This document shows positions 31,470 through 40,367 of a stretch of DNA of 64,000 bases, in pieces. Source of the stretch: Phycicoccus sp. M110.8 (lineage in GTDB: Bacteria > Actinomycetota > Actinomycetes > Actinomycetales > Dermatophilaceae); contig NZ_JAWDIC010000003.1 of the NCBI RefSeq assembly GCF_032464895.1, positions 124,001 through 188,000 of the forward strand, read 5' to 3'. The position numbers and the translations under genes were made by a program. Within the stretch, counting starts at the first letter, position 1. The number at the start of each line of letters is the position of its first letter. The notes under the pieces were generated by a model. The model made no database searches. It saw only the letters and a list, made by a program, of their open reading frames with translations, and was not told the DNA's origin.

Positions 31470-32705
31470 TCAGTAGACCGGCAGGCTCGGGTCGACGTCA
31501 CGCACCCACGCCAGGACCCCGCCGGTGAGGTTGGCGACGTCGGCCCGACCGGTCGCCGCCAGCAGGCCCGCGGCCTCGGCCGAGCGCACGCCCGACTTGC
31601 ACATCACGACAACGGGCACGCCGTCGGGCAGCTCACCGGCGGCCACACCGTCGCGGAACCGGTCGAGGTGCACGGCCCGCGCCCCGGGGATCGAGACGAC
31701 CTCCCGCTCCCCCGGCTCGCGCACGTCGACGAGCTCGAACTCCCGGTCGCCGCGGTCGCGCTCCTGCAGCATCCGGGCCAGGTCGGTCGCCGAGACCTCC
31801 TCGTATGCCGCCGGCCCGCCGCCCGAGCCCGCGCCGCCATGGGAACCGGCGCCCCCGGCATACGCCTGCGACGGATCCGGCACCGCGCAGAACTGCTCGT
31901 AGTCCACGAGCCCGGTCATGCTGGGGTCCTCGCCGCAGACGGGGCACACGGGGTCGGCACGCACCGTGAGGGTGTCCCAGGTCTGGCGCAGCGAGTCGTG
32001 CACGAGGAGGCGCCCCACCAGGGGCTCGCCCTCCCCCGTGATCAGCTTGACCGCCTCGGCCACCTGGACCGACCCGATCGACGCGCACAGCACCCCGAGC
32101 ACCCCGCCGGTGGCGCACGAGGGCACGGCGTCGGGCGGCGGCGGGTCCGGGAAGACGCACCGGTAGCACGGGCCGACCCCGGCGAACCACACCGAGACCT
32201 GGCCGTCGAACCGGTAGATCGACCCCCACACGTGCGGCAGCCCGAGCAGCACGCACGCGTCGTTGACGAGGTAGCGGGTCGGGAAGTTGTCGGCACCGTC
32301 GAGCACGACGTCGTAGTCGGCGAGGATCTCCAGCGCGTTCGAGGAGTCCAGCCGGACGTCGTGGCGCACGACCTGCACCAGGGGGTTGACCGACGCCACC
32401 GTCTCCGCGGCCGACTCGGTCTTGGGGCGGCCCACGTCCGCCACGCCGTGCACGACCTGGCGCTGGAGGTTCGAGGCGTCCACGACGTCGTCGTCGACGA
32501 CGCCGATGGTGCCCACACCGGCGGCGGCGAGGTAGAGCAGCGCCGGGGAGCCCAGTCCGCCGGCACCGACGACGAGCACGCGGGCGTTGGCGAGCCGGCG
32601 CTGGCCCTCGAGGCCGATCTGCGGCAGGAGGATGTGCCGCGCGTAGCGGGCCTTCTGCTCGGCCGTCAGCTCCGGACCGGGCGACACCAGCGGGGGGATG
32701 CCCAT
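31470..32705 (-). CDS. moeZ: Adenylyltransferase/sulfurtransferase MoeZ
   Basis: 411 aa. The N-terminal E1-type domain carries VLVVGAGGLGSPALLYLAAAGVG for ATP binding, RHILLPQIGLEGQ, and two CxxC zinc pairs (GPCYRCVFP and PVCPVCGED). The C-terminal rhodanese domain has the active Cys in VVMCKSGVRS. MoeZ adenylates and thiocarboxylates small sulfur carriers for molybdopterin and mycothiol-linked cysteine synthesis. TACTGT lies 7 nt before the ATG. Confidence 0.94.
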   Translation of the reverse strand: MGIPPLVSPGPELTAEQKARYARHILLPQIGLEGQRRLANARVLVVGAGGLGSPALLYLAAAGVGTIGVVDDDVVDASNLQRQVVHGVADVGRPKTESAAETVASVNPLVQVVRHDVRLDSSNALEILADYDVVLDGADNFPTRYLVNDACVLLGLPHVWGSIYRFDGQVSVWFAGVGPCYRCVFPDPPPPDAVPSCATGGVLGVLCASIGSVQVAEAVKLITGEGEPLVGRLLVHDSLRQTWDTLTVRADPVCPVCGEDPSMTGLVDYEQFCAVPDPSQAYAGGAGSHGGAGSGGGPAAYEEVSATDLARMLQERDRGDREFELVDVREPGEREVVSIPGARAVHLDRFRDGVAAGELPDGVPVVVMCKSGVRSAEAAGLLAATGRADVANLTGGVLAWVRDVDPSLPVY

Positions 32706-32712
32706 GTCCCCG

Positions 32713-32718
32713 ACAGTA
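32713..32718 (-). promoter_or_regulatory. -10 hexamer of leaderless promoter for moeZ
   Basis: TACTGT (minus strand) ends 7 nt before the ATG at 32705. Confidence 0.6.
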
Positions 32719-32827
32719 CCCGCGACCGCCGACGACGACGCCGTGCCCGGCGACGACGGGGTTACCCGTGCGTACGATGTGCACGACCCCGCAGCACGAC
32801 TGCGACACCTCGACCGGAGAGGCCCGA

Positions 32828-33472
32828 ATGTCGCTCAGCGCAGAGCAGCGCACCGGCACCCGACAGCCCGGACAGCGCCTGCCCCGTTCCGCTCGCCGCG
32901 CCCAGCTCCTCGAGGCGGCGCAGGCGGCGTTCGTCGAGTCCGGCTACCACGCCGCCGCGATGGACGACATCGCCGACCGTGCCGGCGTCTCCAAGCCGGT
33001 GCTCTACCAGCACTTCCCCGGCAAGCTCGAGCTCTACCTCGCCCTGCTGGACAAGCACTCCGAGGCCCTCGAGCAGCTCGTGCGCGAGGCCCTGGCGTCG
33101 ACGCACGACAACAAGGAGCGCGTCTACGCCTCGATCGCGGCCTACTTCGACTTCGTGTCGCGCGACGGCGCCGCGTTCCGGCTGATCTTCGAGTCCGACC
33201 TCACCAACGAGTCCGCCGTCCGCAACCGGCTCGACGCCGTCGGCCTGGTCTGCGCCGAGGCGGTCGCCGAGGTGATCGCCGAGGACACCGGCCTCAACGA
33301 GGAGGACGCCTCCCTGCTCGGCATGGCCCTCACCGGCCTCGCCCAGGTGTCCGCCCGCCACTGGCTCGCCCAGGGCAGCGACGTCCCCAAGGACGAGGCC
33401 GCCCGGCTCGTGGGGTCGCTCGCGTGGCGGGGACTGGGCTCCTTCCCCAAGGTCGACGCCGAGACGCCCTGA
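32828..33472 (+). CDS. TetR family transcriptional regulator
   Basis: 214 aa from the ATG at 32828, with GGAGAGG upstream; an earlier ATG (32768) lacks a ribosome site. The N-terminal helix-turn-helix is MDDIADRAGVSKPVLYQHFPGK (residues ~40-61). The C-terminal ligand domain is typical in size. In M. tuberculosis the equivalent TetR (Rv3208) sits between moeZ-side genes and DUF3107. Target and ligand unknown; no obvious palindrome was found in the 120-bp divergent region. Confidence 0.93.
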   Translation: MSLSAEQRTGTRQPGQRLPRSARRAQLLEAAQAAFVESGYHAAAMDDIADRAGVSKPVLYQHFPGKLELYLALLDKHSEALEQLVREALASTHDNKERVYASIAAYFDFVSRDGAAFRLIFESDLTNESAVRNRLDAVGLVCAEAVAEVIAEDTGLNEEDASLLGMALTGLAQVSARHWLAQGSDVPKDEAARLVGSLAWRGLGSFPKVDAETP

Positions 33473-33520
33473 GCCGCGCCGCCGCGACGCCCTGAGCCGC
33501 GCCGCCGCGACGCCCTGAGC
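33463..33520. repeat. 23-bp tandem repeat duplicating the TetR stop codon
   Basis: The unit GACGCCCTGAGCCGCGCCGC plus CGC repeats at 33463 and 33486, with a 12-bp partial copy at 33509. Each copy carries the last codons and TGA of the TetR gene, so an in-frame loss of one stop would meet another only if frame were kept. Confidence 0.85.
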
Positions 33521-33641
33521 GAACACGCCTCCGGGGGCGCCGTGCCGGGGAAGGTTCCGCCCGCGACGGCCGTTAGGTTGGGCGACAGCACCGACGCGCC
33601 CGTATGCCGGGTGCCCACCGTTTCGAGAGAGAGGACCTCAC

Positions 33642-33866
33642 GTGGAGGTCAAGATCGGCGTCCAGAACGTCGCCCGCGAGATCACCTTCGAGACCGACGA
33701 GAGCGCGGACGAGGTCGTCAAGGCCGTCACCGCCGCGATCGAGAACGGCACCCCCCTCACCCTCACCGGGGAGAAGGGCCGGCAGGTCCTCGTCCCCGCG
33801 GGTGTCCTCGGCTACGTCCAGATCGGCGAGTCCGAGCGTCGCGGGGTCGGGTTCGGCAACATCTGA
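33642..33866 (+). CDS. DUF3107 family protein
   Basis: 74 aa, GTG start with GAGAGAGG upstream. The sequence (VKIGVQNVAREITFETDES, then GRQVLVPAGVLGYVQIG) is the conserved actinobacterial DUF3107, an ATP-binding-like name in some databases but without proven function. Its place after the TetR gene and before a ferritin-like gene matches M. tuberculosis Rv3208A. A GGCATAC copy lies 34 bp upstream. Confidence 0.9.
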   Translation: MEVKIGVQNVAREITFETDESADEVVKAVTAAIENGTPLTLTGEKGRQVLVPAGVLGYVQIGESERRGVGFGNI

Positions 33867-33957
33867 GCGCGACCCGGTTGACGTGCGAGGTCGCACCATC
33901 CGTGGTCGAGTTGTTCCTGCACGGGCCTCAGCGGCCCCTGGAGGAAGGAACAGTGGG

Positions 33958-34221
33958 ATGGAGATCATCGGTCTGATCATCGCGGGAGCCATCATCGGCG
34001 CCCTCGCGCGGCTGTTCATGCCGGGACGCCAACCGGTCGGCATGCTCATCACGGTCATCCTCGGCATCGTCGGGGTCCTCATCGGCTACTGGCTGGCGGG
34101 CCTGCTCGGCGTCCAGGCCACGAGCGGCATCGACTGGATCCGCTGGATCATCAGCATCATCGTCGCGGCGGTGCTCATCGGCATCTACATCGCGATGACG
34201 GGGCGGCGCAGGACGGTCTGA
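33958..34221 (+). CDS. GlsB/YeaQ/YmgE-type stress membrane protein
   Basis: 87 aa with GAGGAAGGAA upstream of the ATG. It has three hydrophobic segments: IIGLIIAGAIIGALARLF, MLITVILGIVGVLIGYWLAGLL and IIVAAVLIGIYIAM. MPGRQPVG between the first two is the family's Gly-rich loop. These small inner-membrane proteins are linked to stress in other bacteria, with no defined mechanism. A strong terminator follows. Confidence 0.9.
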   Translation: MEIIGLIIAGAIIGALARLFMPGRQPVGMLITVILGIVGVLIGYWLAGLLGVQATSGIDWIRWIISIIVAAVLIGIYIAMTGRRRTV

Positions 34222-34231
34222 CCGCACTCAG

Positions 34232-34273
34232 ACGACGAAGGGCCCGGTCCACACGGACCGGGCCCTTCGTCGT
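34232..34273. terminator. Bidirectional terminator, 19-bp stem
   Basis: ACGACGAAGGGCCCGGTCC (34232-34250) pairs perfectly with 34255-34273 around ACAC. It serves the GlsB-type gene and possibly the convergent ferritin-like gene. Arms share ACGAAGG-CCC with hairpins at 1254 and 36782. Confidence 0.92.
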
Positions 34274-34333
34274 GTGCTGATGGTGGTGCCGGGCGCGTCG
34301 TGACCGGTCCGCCGGCCGGGGCCGCGCGCTGCC

Positions 34334-35023
34334 TCAGGCGGCCAGACCGAGCCGGCCCATCCGCCGGGTGTGCTCGTCGGTGAGCCGGGCGAACATCCGG
34401 CCCAGCTCCGCGAGGTCGGCGCTGGGCCGCCCCGTGCCGACGCCCCCGACGAGCAGGGACGCGAGCGCGTCGCGCTCCACCGCCACCTGCTGCGCCTGCG
34501 ACAGCGCCTCACCGACGAGGCGGCGCCCCCACAGGGCGAGCCGGCCGGCGACCTTCGGGTCGTCCTTGATGGCCTCGCGGACCACCTTGACGACGAAGTC
34601 CGCCTGCCCGACGTCGGCCATGGCGGAGTGGACCAGCTCCTGGGTGGAGGGGTCCACGTAGGCCGCGATCTCCCGGTAGAAGTCGGTGGCGATGCCGTCG
34701 CCGACATAGGCCTTGACCAGGCCCTCGAGCCAGGTGCTCGGGCGCGTCCGCTCGTGGAAGGCGTCGATGGGCGCGATGAACGGCGCCATGGCCTGCTCGG
34801 GGTCGGTGCCCATGTCGGCCATCCGGGAGACGAGCATCTCGTAGTGCCGGAACTCGGCGACGGCGAGCGAGGCGACCGAGGCCTTGAGCGGCTGGGTCGG
34901 CGACATCTCCGCGTCGCCGGCCAGGCGGACGAACGCCGTCAGCTCGCCGTAGGCCAGCACGCCGAGCAGGTCGGCCACGGCGTCGCGGTAGAGCGGGTCG
35001 GCGAGCCAGTCCTGCTGCGTCAT
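34334..35023 (-). CDS. Ferritin-like fold protein (Rv3210c type)
   Basis: 229 aa, all-helical. Possible metal ligands are YGELTAF, VAEFRHYEML (ExxH) and a later acidic stretch, the pattern of ferritin-like di-iron proteins. Metal binding and activity are unproven. It belongs to the conserved actinobacterial neighbourhood next to the DEAD helicase. TAGGGT lies 7 nt before the ATG. Confidence 0.88.
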   Translation of the reverse strand: MTQQDWLADPLYRDAVADLLGVLAYGELTAFVRLAGDAEMSPTQPLKASVASLAVAEFRHYEMLVSRMADMGTDPEQAMAPFIAPIDAFHERTRPSTWLEGLVKAYVGDGIATDFYREIAAYVDPSTQELVHSAMADVGQADFVVKVVREAIKDDPKVAGRLALWGRRLVGEALSQAQQVAVERDALASLLVGGVGTGRPSADLAELGRMFARLTDEHTRRMGRLGLAA

Positions 35024-35030
35024 GGCGGTC

Positions 35031-35036
35031 ACCCTA
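35031..35036 (-). promoter_or_regulatory. -10 hexamer of leaderless promoter for the ferritin-like gene
   Basis: TAGGGT (minus strand) ends 7 nt before the ATG at 35023. Confidence 0.6.
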
Positions 35037-35056
35037 CAAGCGCGTGGGCCCGGCGA

Positions 35057-35087
35057 TTGGGGTGCAGACACCGCCCCCCGGTAGAGT
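35057..35087 (+). promoter_or_regulatory. Possible promoter of the DEAD helicase gene
   Basis: TTGGGG (35057-35062), 19-nt spacer, TAGAGT (35082-35087). It would give a 5' leader of about 120 nt, long for this window; helicase leaders are often self-regulated, but no structure was resolved. Confidence 0.45.
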
Positions 35088-35214
35088 GGGCGTGTCACAC
35101 GGTGCCCGGTCGGCACGAATCTGCCGCGGACCGACGTCCGCGCCCCCACTGAAGACCTCCGATCGGCCCACAGCGCGCGCCGCGACCCGCAGGCGCCCCG
35201 ATCGAGAGAACTCC

Positions 35215-36756
35215 ATGACCGACACCTCCACGAGCACTCCTGTGCCCGCCGATATCACGTTCGCCGACTTCGACGTGCACCCCGACATCGTCGCCTCGCT
35301 GGCGGACGCCGGGATCACGAGCCCGTTCCCCATCCAGGCCATGACCCTGCCGGTGGCCCTGTCGGGCCACGACATCATCGGCCAGGCCAAGACCGGCACC
35401 GGCAAGACGCTGGGCTTCGGCGTCCCCATGCTGAACCGCACCATCGCCCGCGGCGACGCCGGCTGGGACGGCTACGCGTATGCCGGCAAGCCCCAGGCCC
35501 TGGCCGTGGCACCGACGCGCGAGCTCGCCGTCCAGGTGGCCGGCGACCTCGAGAAGGCCGGCAAGCGCCGCGGCATCCGGGTCCTGACCGTCTACGGCGG
35601 CCGCGCCTACGAGCCGCAGATCGATGCCCTGAACAAGGGCGTCGAGGTCGTCGTCGGCACCCCCGGACGGTTGATCGACCTGGCCAAGCAGGGCCACCTC
35701 GACCTCTCGCACGTGAAGTCCGTCGTCCTCGACGAGGCCGACGAGATGCTCGACCTCGGCTTCCTGCCCGACGTCGAGAAGCTGCTCGCCATGACCCCCG
35801 GCTCGCGGCAGACGATGCTGTTCTCGGCCACCATGCCCGGCGCCGTCGTCGCCCTTGCGCGCCGCTACATGAGCCAGCCGACCCACATCCGAGCCATGGG
35901 CGACGACCAGGAGAACGCACACACGGTCAAGGCCGTGGAGCAGTTCGTCTACCGCGCCCACGCGATGGACAAGGTCGAGATGGTGTCGCGCATGCTCCAG
36001 GCCGAGGGCCGGGGCCTGACGATCATCTTCAGCCGCACCAAGCGCACCGCCGCCAAGGTCGCCGACGAGCTGGTCGACCGCGGGTTCGCGGCCGCCGCCA
36101 TCCACGGCGACCTCGGGCAGGGCGCCCGCGAGCAGGCCCTGCGCGCGTTCCGCAACGGCAAGGTCGACATCCTCGTCGCCACCGACGTGGCCGCCCGGGG
36201 CATCGACGTCGACAACGTCACCCACGTCATCAACTACCAGTGCCCCGAGGACGAGAAGACCTACCTGCACCGCATCGGCCGCACGGCCCGCGCCGGCAAC
36301 ACCGGTATCGCGGTCACCCTCGTCGACTGGGACGACATCCCCCGCTGGGGCCTGATCAACAAGACGCTCGACCTCGGGATCCCGGACCCGGAGGAGACCT
36401 ACTCCTCCTCCGACCACCTGTACACCGACCTCGACATCCCCCGCGAGGCCAAGGGCCGCCTGCCCAAGGCGCAGCAGACCCGCGCCGGCCTGGCCGCCGA
36501 GGAGCTTGAGGACCTCGGCGAGACCGGCAAGTCCGGCGGACGCCGGCCCCAGGGCGGCGGCGCCAGCGGTCGCGGCGGCCGTGGCCAGGGCGGTGGCCGC
36601 GACGGTGGCCGTTCCCAGGCTGGTGGCCGGGACGGCGCCCGCGGCGGTGCCGAGCAGCGCGGCGAGGACGGCGACGCCCCGGCGCGCCCGCGTCGCAGCC
36701 GCAACCGGCGGCGTACGCGTGGCGGCAAGCCCGCCGGCGAGGCCACCCAGGGCTGA
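35215..36756 (+). CDS. rhlE: DEAD-box RNA helicase (RhlE-like)
   Basis: 513 aa. All motifs are present: Q motif (FADFDVHPDIVASLADAG...FPIQ), I (AKTGTGKT), Ia (PTREL), Ib (TPGRL), II (DEAD), III (SAT), IV (IIFSRTK), V (ATDVAARGID) and VI (HRIGRTARAG). The last ~90 residues are a Gly/Arg/Gln-rich tail that should bind RNA and ends in a basic patch (RPRRSRNRRRTRGG). Expected role: RNA remodelling in cold or ribosome assembly. Same position as M. tuberculosis Rv3211. Confidence 0.95.
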   Translation: MTDTSTSTPVPADITFADFDVHPDIVASLADAGITSPFPIQAMTLPVALSGHDIIGQAKTGTGKTLGFGVPMLNRTIARGDAGWDGYAYAGKPQALAVAPTRELAVQVAGDLEKAGKRRGIRVLTVYGGRAYEPQIDALNKGVEVVVGTPGRLIDLAKQGHLDLSHVKSVVLDEADEMLDLGFLPDVEKLLAMTPGSRQTMLFSATMPGAVVALARRYMSQPTHIRAMGDDQENAHTVKAVEQFVYRAHAMDKVEMVSRMLQAEGRGLTIIFSRTKRTAAKVADELVDRGFAAAAIHGDLGQGAREQALRAFRNGKVDILVATDVAARGIDVDNVTHVINYQCPEDEKTYLHRIGRTARAGNTGIAVTLVDWDDIPRWGLINKTLDLGIPDPEETYSSSDHLYTDLDIPREAKGRLPKAQQTRAGLAAEELEDLGETGKSGGRRPQGGGASGRGGRGQGGGRDGGRSQAGGRDGARGGAEQRGEDGDAPARPRRSRNRRRTRGGKPAGEATQG

Positions 36757-36781
36757 CCACCGCCTGCACCCAGCTCGACGA

Positions 36782-36817
36782 CGAAGGGCCCAGCCTCCGA
36801 GGAGGCTGGGCCCTTCG
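36782..36817. terminator. Terminator after the DEAD helicase gene
   Basis: CGAAGGGCCCAGCCTCC (36782-36798) pairs perfectly with 36801-36817. Shared arm sequence with the terminator at 34232. Confidence 0.9.
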
Positions 36818-36844
36818 CGTGGTCCGCTGTCCGCGGCGCCTCGG

Positions 36845-37900
36845 TCAGGCGCCGATGGTGGCGGTGTCGATGACGAACCGGTAGCGCACGTCGGACTTCA
36901 CGACGCGGTCGTAGGCCTCGTCGACCTGGTCCGCGTTGATCGTCTCGATCTCGGCGGTGATGCCGTGCTCGGCGCAGAAGTCCAGCATCTCCTGGGTGAG
37001 GGCGATGCCGCCGATGTTGGAACCGGCGACGGTCTTGTCACCGTTGATCAGCGCACCGAAGGGCAACTGCTGCGGGCTCGGCGGCAGGCCCACGGTGACG
37101 AACGTGCCGAACGGCTTAAGCAGCGAGAGGTACTGCGGCAGGTCGAGGTCGGCGCTGATCGTCGAGATGATCACGTCGAACGCGCCGGCGAGGTCCTCGA
37201 ACGTCTTGGCGTCGCTCGTCGCGCGGTAGTCACGGGCGCCGAAGCGGCGGCCGTCCTCCTCCTTCGACAGGCCTTGGCTGAGCACGGTGACGTCCGCGCC
37301 CATGGCCGAGGCGATCTTGACGCCCATGTGCCCGAGGCCGCCCATGCCCACGATCGCCACCTTCGCGTCGGGGCCCGCGTGGTCGAGCCAGCGCTTGAGC
37401 GGGGTGTAGAGGGTGATGCCGGCGCACAGCAGCGGTGCGGCCTTGTCGAGGTCCAGCCCGTCGGGGATCCGGACGACGAAGCGCTCGGTCACCACGACCT
37501 GCTGGCTGTAGCCGCCCTGGGTGATGGTGCCGTCGACGTCGGTGTCGCCGTAGGTGAAGACGGTCTTCTTCTCGCAGAAGTTCTCGTGGCCGGCCTTGCA
37601 CTGGGCGCACTCGCCGCACGAGTCGACCATGCAGCCGACGCCGACGCGGTCGCCCACCTTGAAGCTCGTCACCTCGGGGCCGACCTCGCTCACGACACCG
37701 GCGATCTCGTGGCCGGGCGTCAGCGGGTAGCTGGTGTCGCCCCACTCGCCGCGGACGGTGTGGATGTCGCTGTGGCAGATGCCGGCGAACTTGATGTCGA
37801 TGCGCACGTCGTCCGCGCGCAGGTCACGCCGCTCCACCGTCGTCGTCTCGAACCGGCCGTCAGCGGACGGCATGGCCAGGGCAGGGGTGGTGGTCGTCAT
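36845..37900 (-). CDS. Zinc-dependent NAD(P) alcohol dehydrogenase (CAD-type)
   Basis: 351 aa medium-chain dehydrogenase. Catalytic-zinc ligands appear in [16 protein letters not shown] and LTPGHEIAG. Structural-zinc cysteines are [15 protein letters not shown], and the Rossmann motif is [16 protein letters not shown]. The CHSD form and GYSQ region are typical of cinnamyl-alcohol-type, broad NADPH aldehyde reductases. AAGGAG precedes the ATG. It is convergent with the helicase, apparently monocistronic. Physiological substrate unknown. Confidence 0.93.
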   Translation of the reverse strand: MTTTTPALAMPSADGRFETTTVERRDLRADDVRIDIKFAGICHSDIHTVRGEWGDTSYPLTPGHEIAGVVSEVGPEVTSFKVGDRVGVGCMVDSCGECAQCKAGHENFCEKKTVFTYGDTDVDGTITQGGYSQQVVVTERFVVRIPDGLDLDKAAPLLCAGITLYTPLKRWLDHAGPDAKVAIVGMGGLGHMGVKIASAMGADVTVLSQGLSKEEDGRRFGARDYRATSDAKTFEDLAGAFDVIISTISADLDLPQYLSLLKPFGTFVTVGLPPSPQQLPFGALINGDKTVAGSNIGGIALTQEMLDFCAEHGITAEIETINADQVDEAYDRVVKSDVRYRFVIDTATIGA

Positions 37901-38040
37901 GTCACTCCTTGGATCGGGGAGGTGCCCGGTCGGGGGGAATGGGCACCATCTGGTGACAAGTACGCGACCGCCTCGGCTATTCCGCAACCGCTGCCGCCGT
38001 GGCCGGCGCCACAGCCGGGTCCGGGCGGCGTGGGAGCCGC

Positions 38041-38820
38041 TCAGAGCTGCTTCGCGAGCGCCTTCGCCACGTCGCGGTACGCCTTCGCACCCTTGGAGGT
38101 GCGCGACGTCGCCAGGATCGAGCGCCCCACGGCGGGTGCCTCGGCGAACCGCACGGTCTTCGGGATCGGCGGGTCCAGCACCGGCAGGCCGTACCGCTCC
38201 CCCACGTCGGCCAGGACCTCCTGGGCGTGGTTGCTGCGGCCGTCGAAGAGGGTCGGCAGGATTCCCATCACGCGCAGGTCCTTGTTGAGGATCTTCTGCA
38301 CGTCCGCGACGGTGTCGAGCAGCTGGCCGACCCCGCGGTGGCTGAGCATCTCGCACGGCATCGGGATCACGAGGCCCTGCGAGGCGGTGAGCGCGTTCAG
38401 GGTGAGCACGCCGAGGCTCGGCGAGCAGTCGAGCAGGATGACGTCGTACTCCGACCGGACGTCCTCGAGCACGCCGCGCAGGATGTACTCGCGCCCGGGC
38501 CGGGGCAGCAGCTGCGCCTCCGCGCCGGCGAGGTCGATCACGCTCGGCACCAGGTCGACGCCGTCCTCGCACGCGATCCGGACGTCGGCGACGTCGGCCT
38601 TGCCGAGCAGGACCTCGTTGACCGAGCCCTCGACCTCGTCGGGGTCGACCCCCAGGCTGAAGGTCAGGCAGGCCTGCGCGTCGAGGTCGACGAGCAGCAC
38701 CCGCTTGCCCTGTTCGGCGAACGCCGCCCCCAGCGACGCCACCGAGGTCGTCTTGGCGACCCCGCCCTTCTGGTTGGCCACGGAGACGACCGTGGCCGGC
38801 CTGGTGCGCTTGCTCGCCAC
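38041..38820 (-). CDS. ParA family ATPase (orphan, Soj-like)
   Basis: 259 aa from the GTG at 38820 with AAAGGT upstream. The deviant Walker A is [16 protein letters not shown], followed by [13 protein letters not shown] and [11 protein letters not shown]. No parB and no parS-like palindrome are near, so it is not the chromosomal ParABS pair; M. tuberculosis Rv3213c is a similar orphan at this locus. It may position a protein complex rather than the chromosome. A GGCATAC copy lies in the gap before it. Confidence 0.92.
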   Translation of the reverse strand: MASKRTRPATVVSVANQKGGVAKTTSVASLGAAFAEQGKRVLLVDLDAQACLTFSLGVDPDEVEGSVNEVLLGKADVADVRIACEDGVDLVPSVIDLAGAEAQLLPRPGREYILRGVLEDVRSEYDVILLDCSPSLGVLTLNALTASQGLVIPMPCEMLSHRGVGQLLDTVADVQKILNKDLRVMGILPTLFDGRSNHAQEVLADVGERYGLPVLDPPIPKTVRFAEAPAVGRSILATSRTSKGAKAYRDVAKALAKQL

Positions 38821-38872
38821 GTGCTGACCTTTCGTGCGGGTCGGTCGGTATGCCGGCTCGTGGCCCAGTCTG

Positions 38873-39748
38873 TCAGGTCGCCGGGACCGGGTCCTCCAGG
38901 GCCGCCCAGTCGGACTTCTCCGGGCCGAACGCCTGGCCGGCCGGGCAGTGCCGGCGGAAGTCGCACCACTGGCACAGGGGGCCGACCCGCGCGGGGAACC
39001 GGCCGGAGTCGACGCCGAACTGGGCGTAGTCGTCCTCGGCACGACGCGCGTCGGCCGCGATCGACTCGGCCTCGGCGAGCTTGCGCTGCAGGGACTCGGG
39101 CGTGTGCTCGTGGGAGGCGACGGTGCCCGACGGCAGGTGGTGCAGCTCGACCCGGACGCAGCGGCGGCGGAACATCTTCCACGCGGCGGCGGCATACAGG
39201 GCCAGCGGCAGCGAGGTGCGGGCGTCGTCGTCGGTCGGGGCCGTCCGGCTCGTCTTGTAGTCGACGACGGCCAGGCCCTCGCCGCGGTCGTCGAGCCGGT
39301 CGATCCGCCCGGACAGCGCGAGCGTGCCGGTCTTGAGCGACACGGTGCGCTCGATGCCGAGCGGCTGGGTGCGCGGGTCGACGTCGGCCAGGTAGGTGCT
39401 CACGTGGTCCTGCGAGCGCTCGCGCCAGGTGCGGGAGTGGTCGGGGTCGCGGAAGCCGGACTCGATCCAGGAGGTGCGCACGAGCTCGGCCCCGGCAGCC
39501 GGCGTCCGGCGCTCGCCGGGCAGGTCCCACCAGTCCCGCAGGGCGTTGTGGACGGCCACGCCGAGGGAGGTGTGCGCGCGCTGCGGCCGGGCGGGGGGCG
39601 TGGGCCGGTCGAGGTACTGCATGCGGTAGCGCCGCGGGCAGTCCACCCACGCGAGCAGTTTGCTCGGGCTCGCGCGGAACAGGCGCCGCGGCATACCCGC
39701 CAGCTCGCCCTGCTCGAAACCCCCGGTCCCTGCTCCCACGGCGCCCAC
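38873..39748 (-). CDS. RecB-like PD-(D/E)XK nuclease with iron-sulfur cysteines
   Basis: About 291 aa from a GTG just after the marC stop; the ATG at 39694 is an alternative that starts right at the domain (MPRRLFRASPSKLLAWVDC). Nuclease motif: LSGRIDRLDDRGEGLAVVDYKTSRTAP (Asp and Glu/Asp-x-Lys). One Cys near the N-terminus (VDCPRRYRM) plus CQWCDFRRHC near the end give four cysteines as in Cas4/AddB-type Fe-S nucleases. No helicase domain, so a partner is expected. Likely DNA-end processing. Confidence 0.9.
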   Translation of the reverse strand: MGAVGAGTGGFEQGELAGMPRRLFRASPSKLLAWVDCPRRYRMQYLDRPTPPARPQRAHTSLGVAVHNALRDWWDLPGERRTPAAGAELVRTSWIESGFRDPDHSRTWRERSQDHVSTYLADVDPRTQPLGIERTVSLKTGTLALSGRIDRLDDRGEGLAVVDYKTSRTAPTDDDARTSLPLALYAAAAWKMFRRRCVRVELHHLPSGTVASHEHTPESLQRKLAEAESIAADARRAEDDYAQFGVDSGRFPARVGPLCQWCDFRRHCPAGQAFGPEKSDWAALEDPVPAT

Positions 39749-39749
39749 G

Positions 39750-40367
39750 CTAGGACGTCCCGCTGACAAAGGCCCGGACGCTGTCGGCGACCATCTGCAC
39801 GGCGATCGCGGAGAGCAGCAGGCCGGCGATGCGGGTCAGCAGCACGGTGCCGCTGTCCTTGAGCACCCGGTGGATCTGGCTGGCGAAGCGCAGGAACAGC
39901 CAGACGACCACGAGCACGGCGACCAGGGCCGCACCGACCGCGATGTACTCCCCCGGGCGCGAGGAGTTCTGCACGGCCAGCATCGTGGCGACGATGGCAC
40001 CGGGCCCGGCGAGCAGCGGGGTGCCGAGGGGCACGAGGGCGACGTTCACCCCGGCGTCGGCGTGCTGCTCCTGCTCCGACCCGGTGAGCAGCTGCAGTGC
40101 CACGAGCAGCAGCAGGAGGCCGCCGGCACCCTGCAGCGCCGGCAGCGAGATGTGCAGGTAGTTGAGGATCTGCTGCCCGAACACCGCGAACGCGGCGATG
40201 ACGCCGAGCGCGACGAGGCTGGCGCGGCGGGCGGCGGCGAGCTTCTGCTTCTGGGTGAGCGACCCGGTCAGCGCGAGGAAGATCGGCAGAGCGCCGGGCG
40301 GGTCCATGATGACGAGCAACGTCACGAAGACCGAGCCGAACACCTGCGGGTCGAGCACGCTGCTCAC
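39750..40367 (-). CDS. MarC family integral membrane protein
   Basis: 205 aa with about six hydrophobic helices (FVTLLVIMDPPGALPIFLAL at the N-terminus is the family's first helix with the conserved DPPG). GTG start overlapping the PHP stop (GTGA). MarC proteins have no proven transport substrate; the old link to antibiotic resistance was withdrawn. It sits in an apparent operon PHP-marC-nuclease. Confidence 0.9.
   Translation of the reverse strand: MSSVLDPQVFGSVFVTLLVIMDPPGALPIFLALTGSLTQKQKLAAARRASLVALGVIAAFAVFGQQILNYLHISLPALQGAGGLLLLLVALQLLTGSEQEQHADAGVNVALVPLGTPLLAGPGAIVATMLAVQNSSRPGEYIAVGAALVAVLVVVWLFLRFASQIHRVLKDSGTVLLTRIAGLLLSAIAVQMVADSVRAFVSGTS

Noticed and set aside
33878-33883. TTGACG as a -35 for the GlsB-type gene
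   Set aside because: No TANNNT lies 16-19 nt downstream, so I did not call a promoter.
38041-38820. Chromosome partition locus with replication origin
   Set aside because: No ParB, parS-like palindrome, dnaA or DnaA boxes; the ParA is the known orphan type of this neighbourhood.
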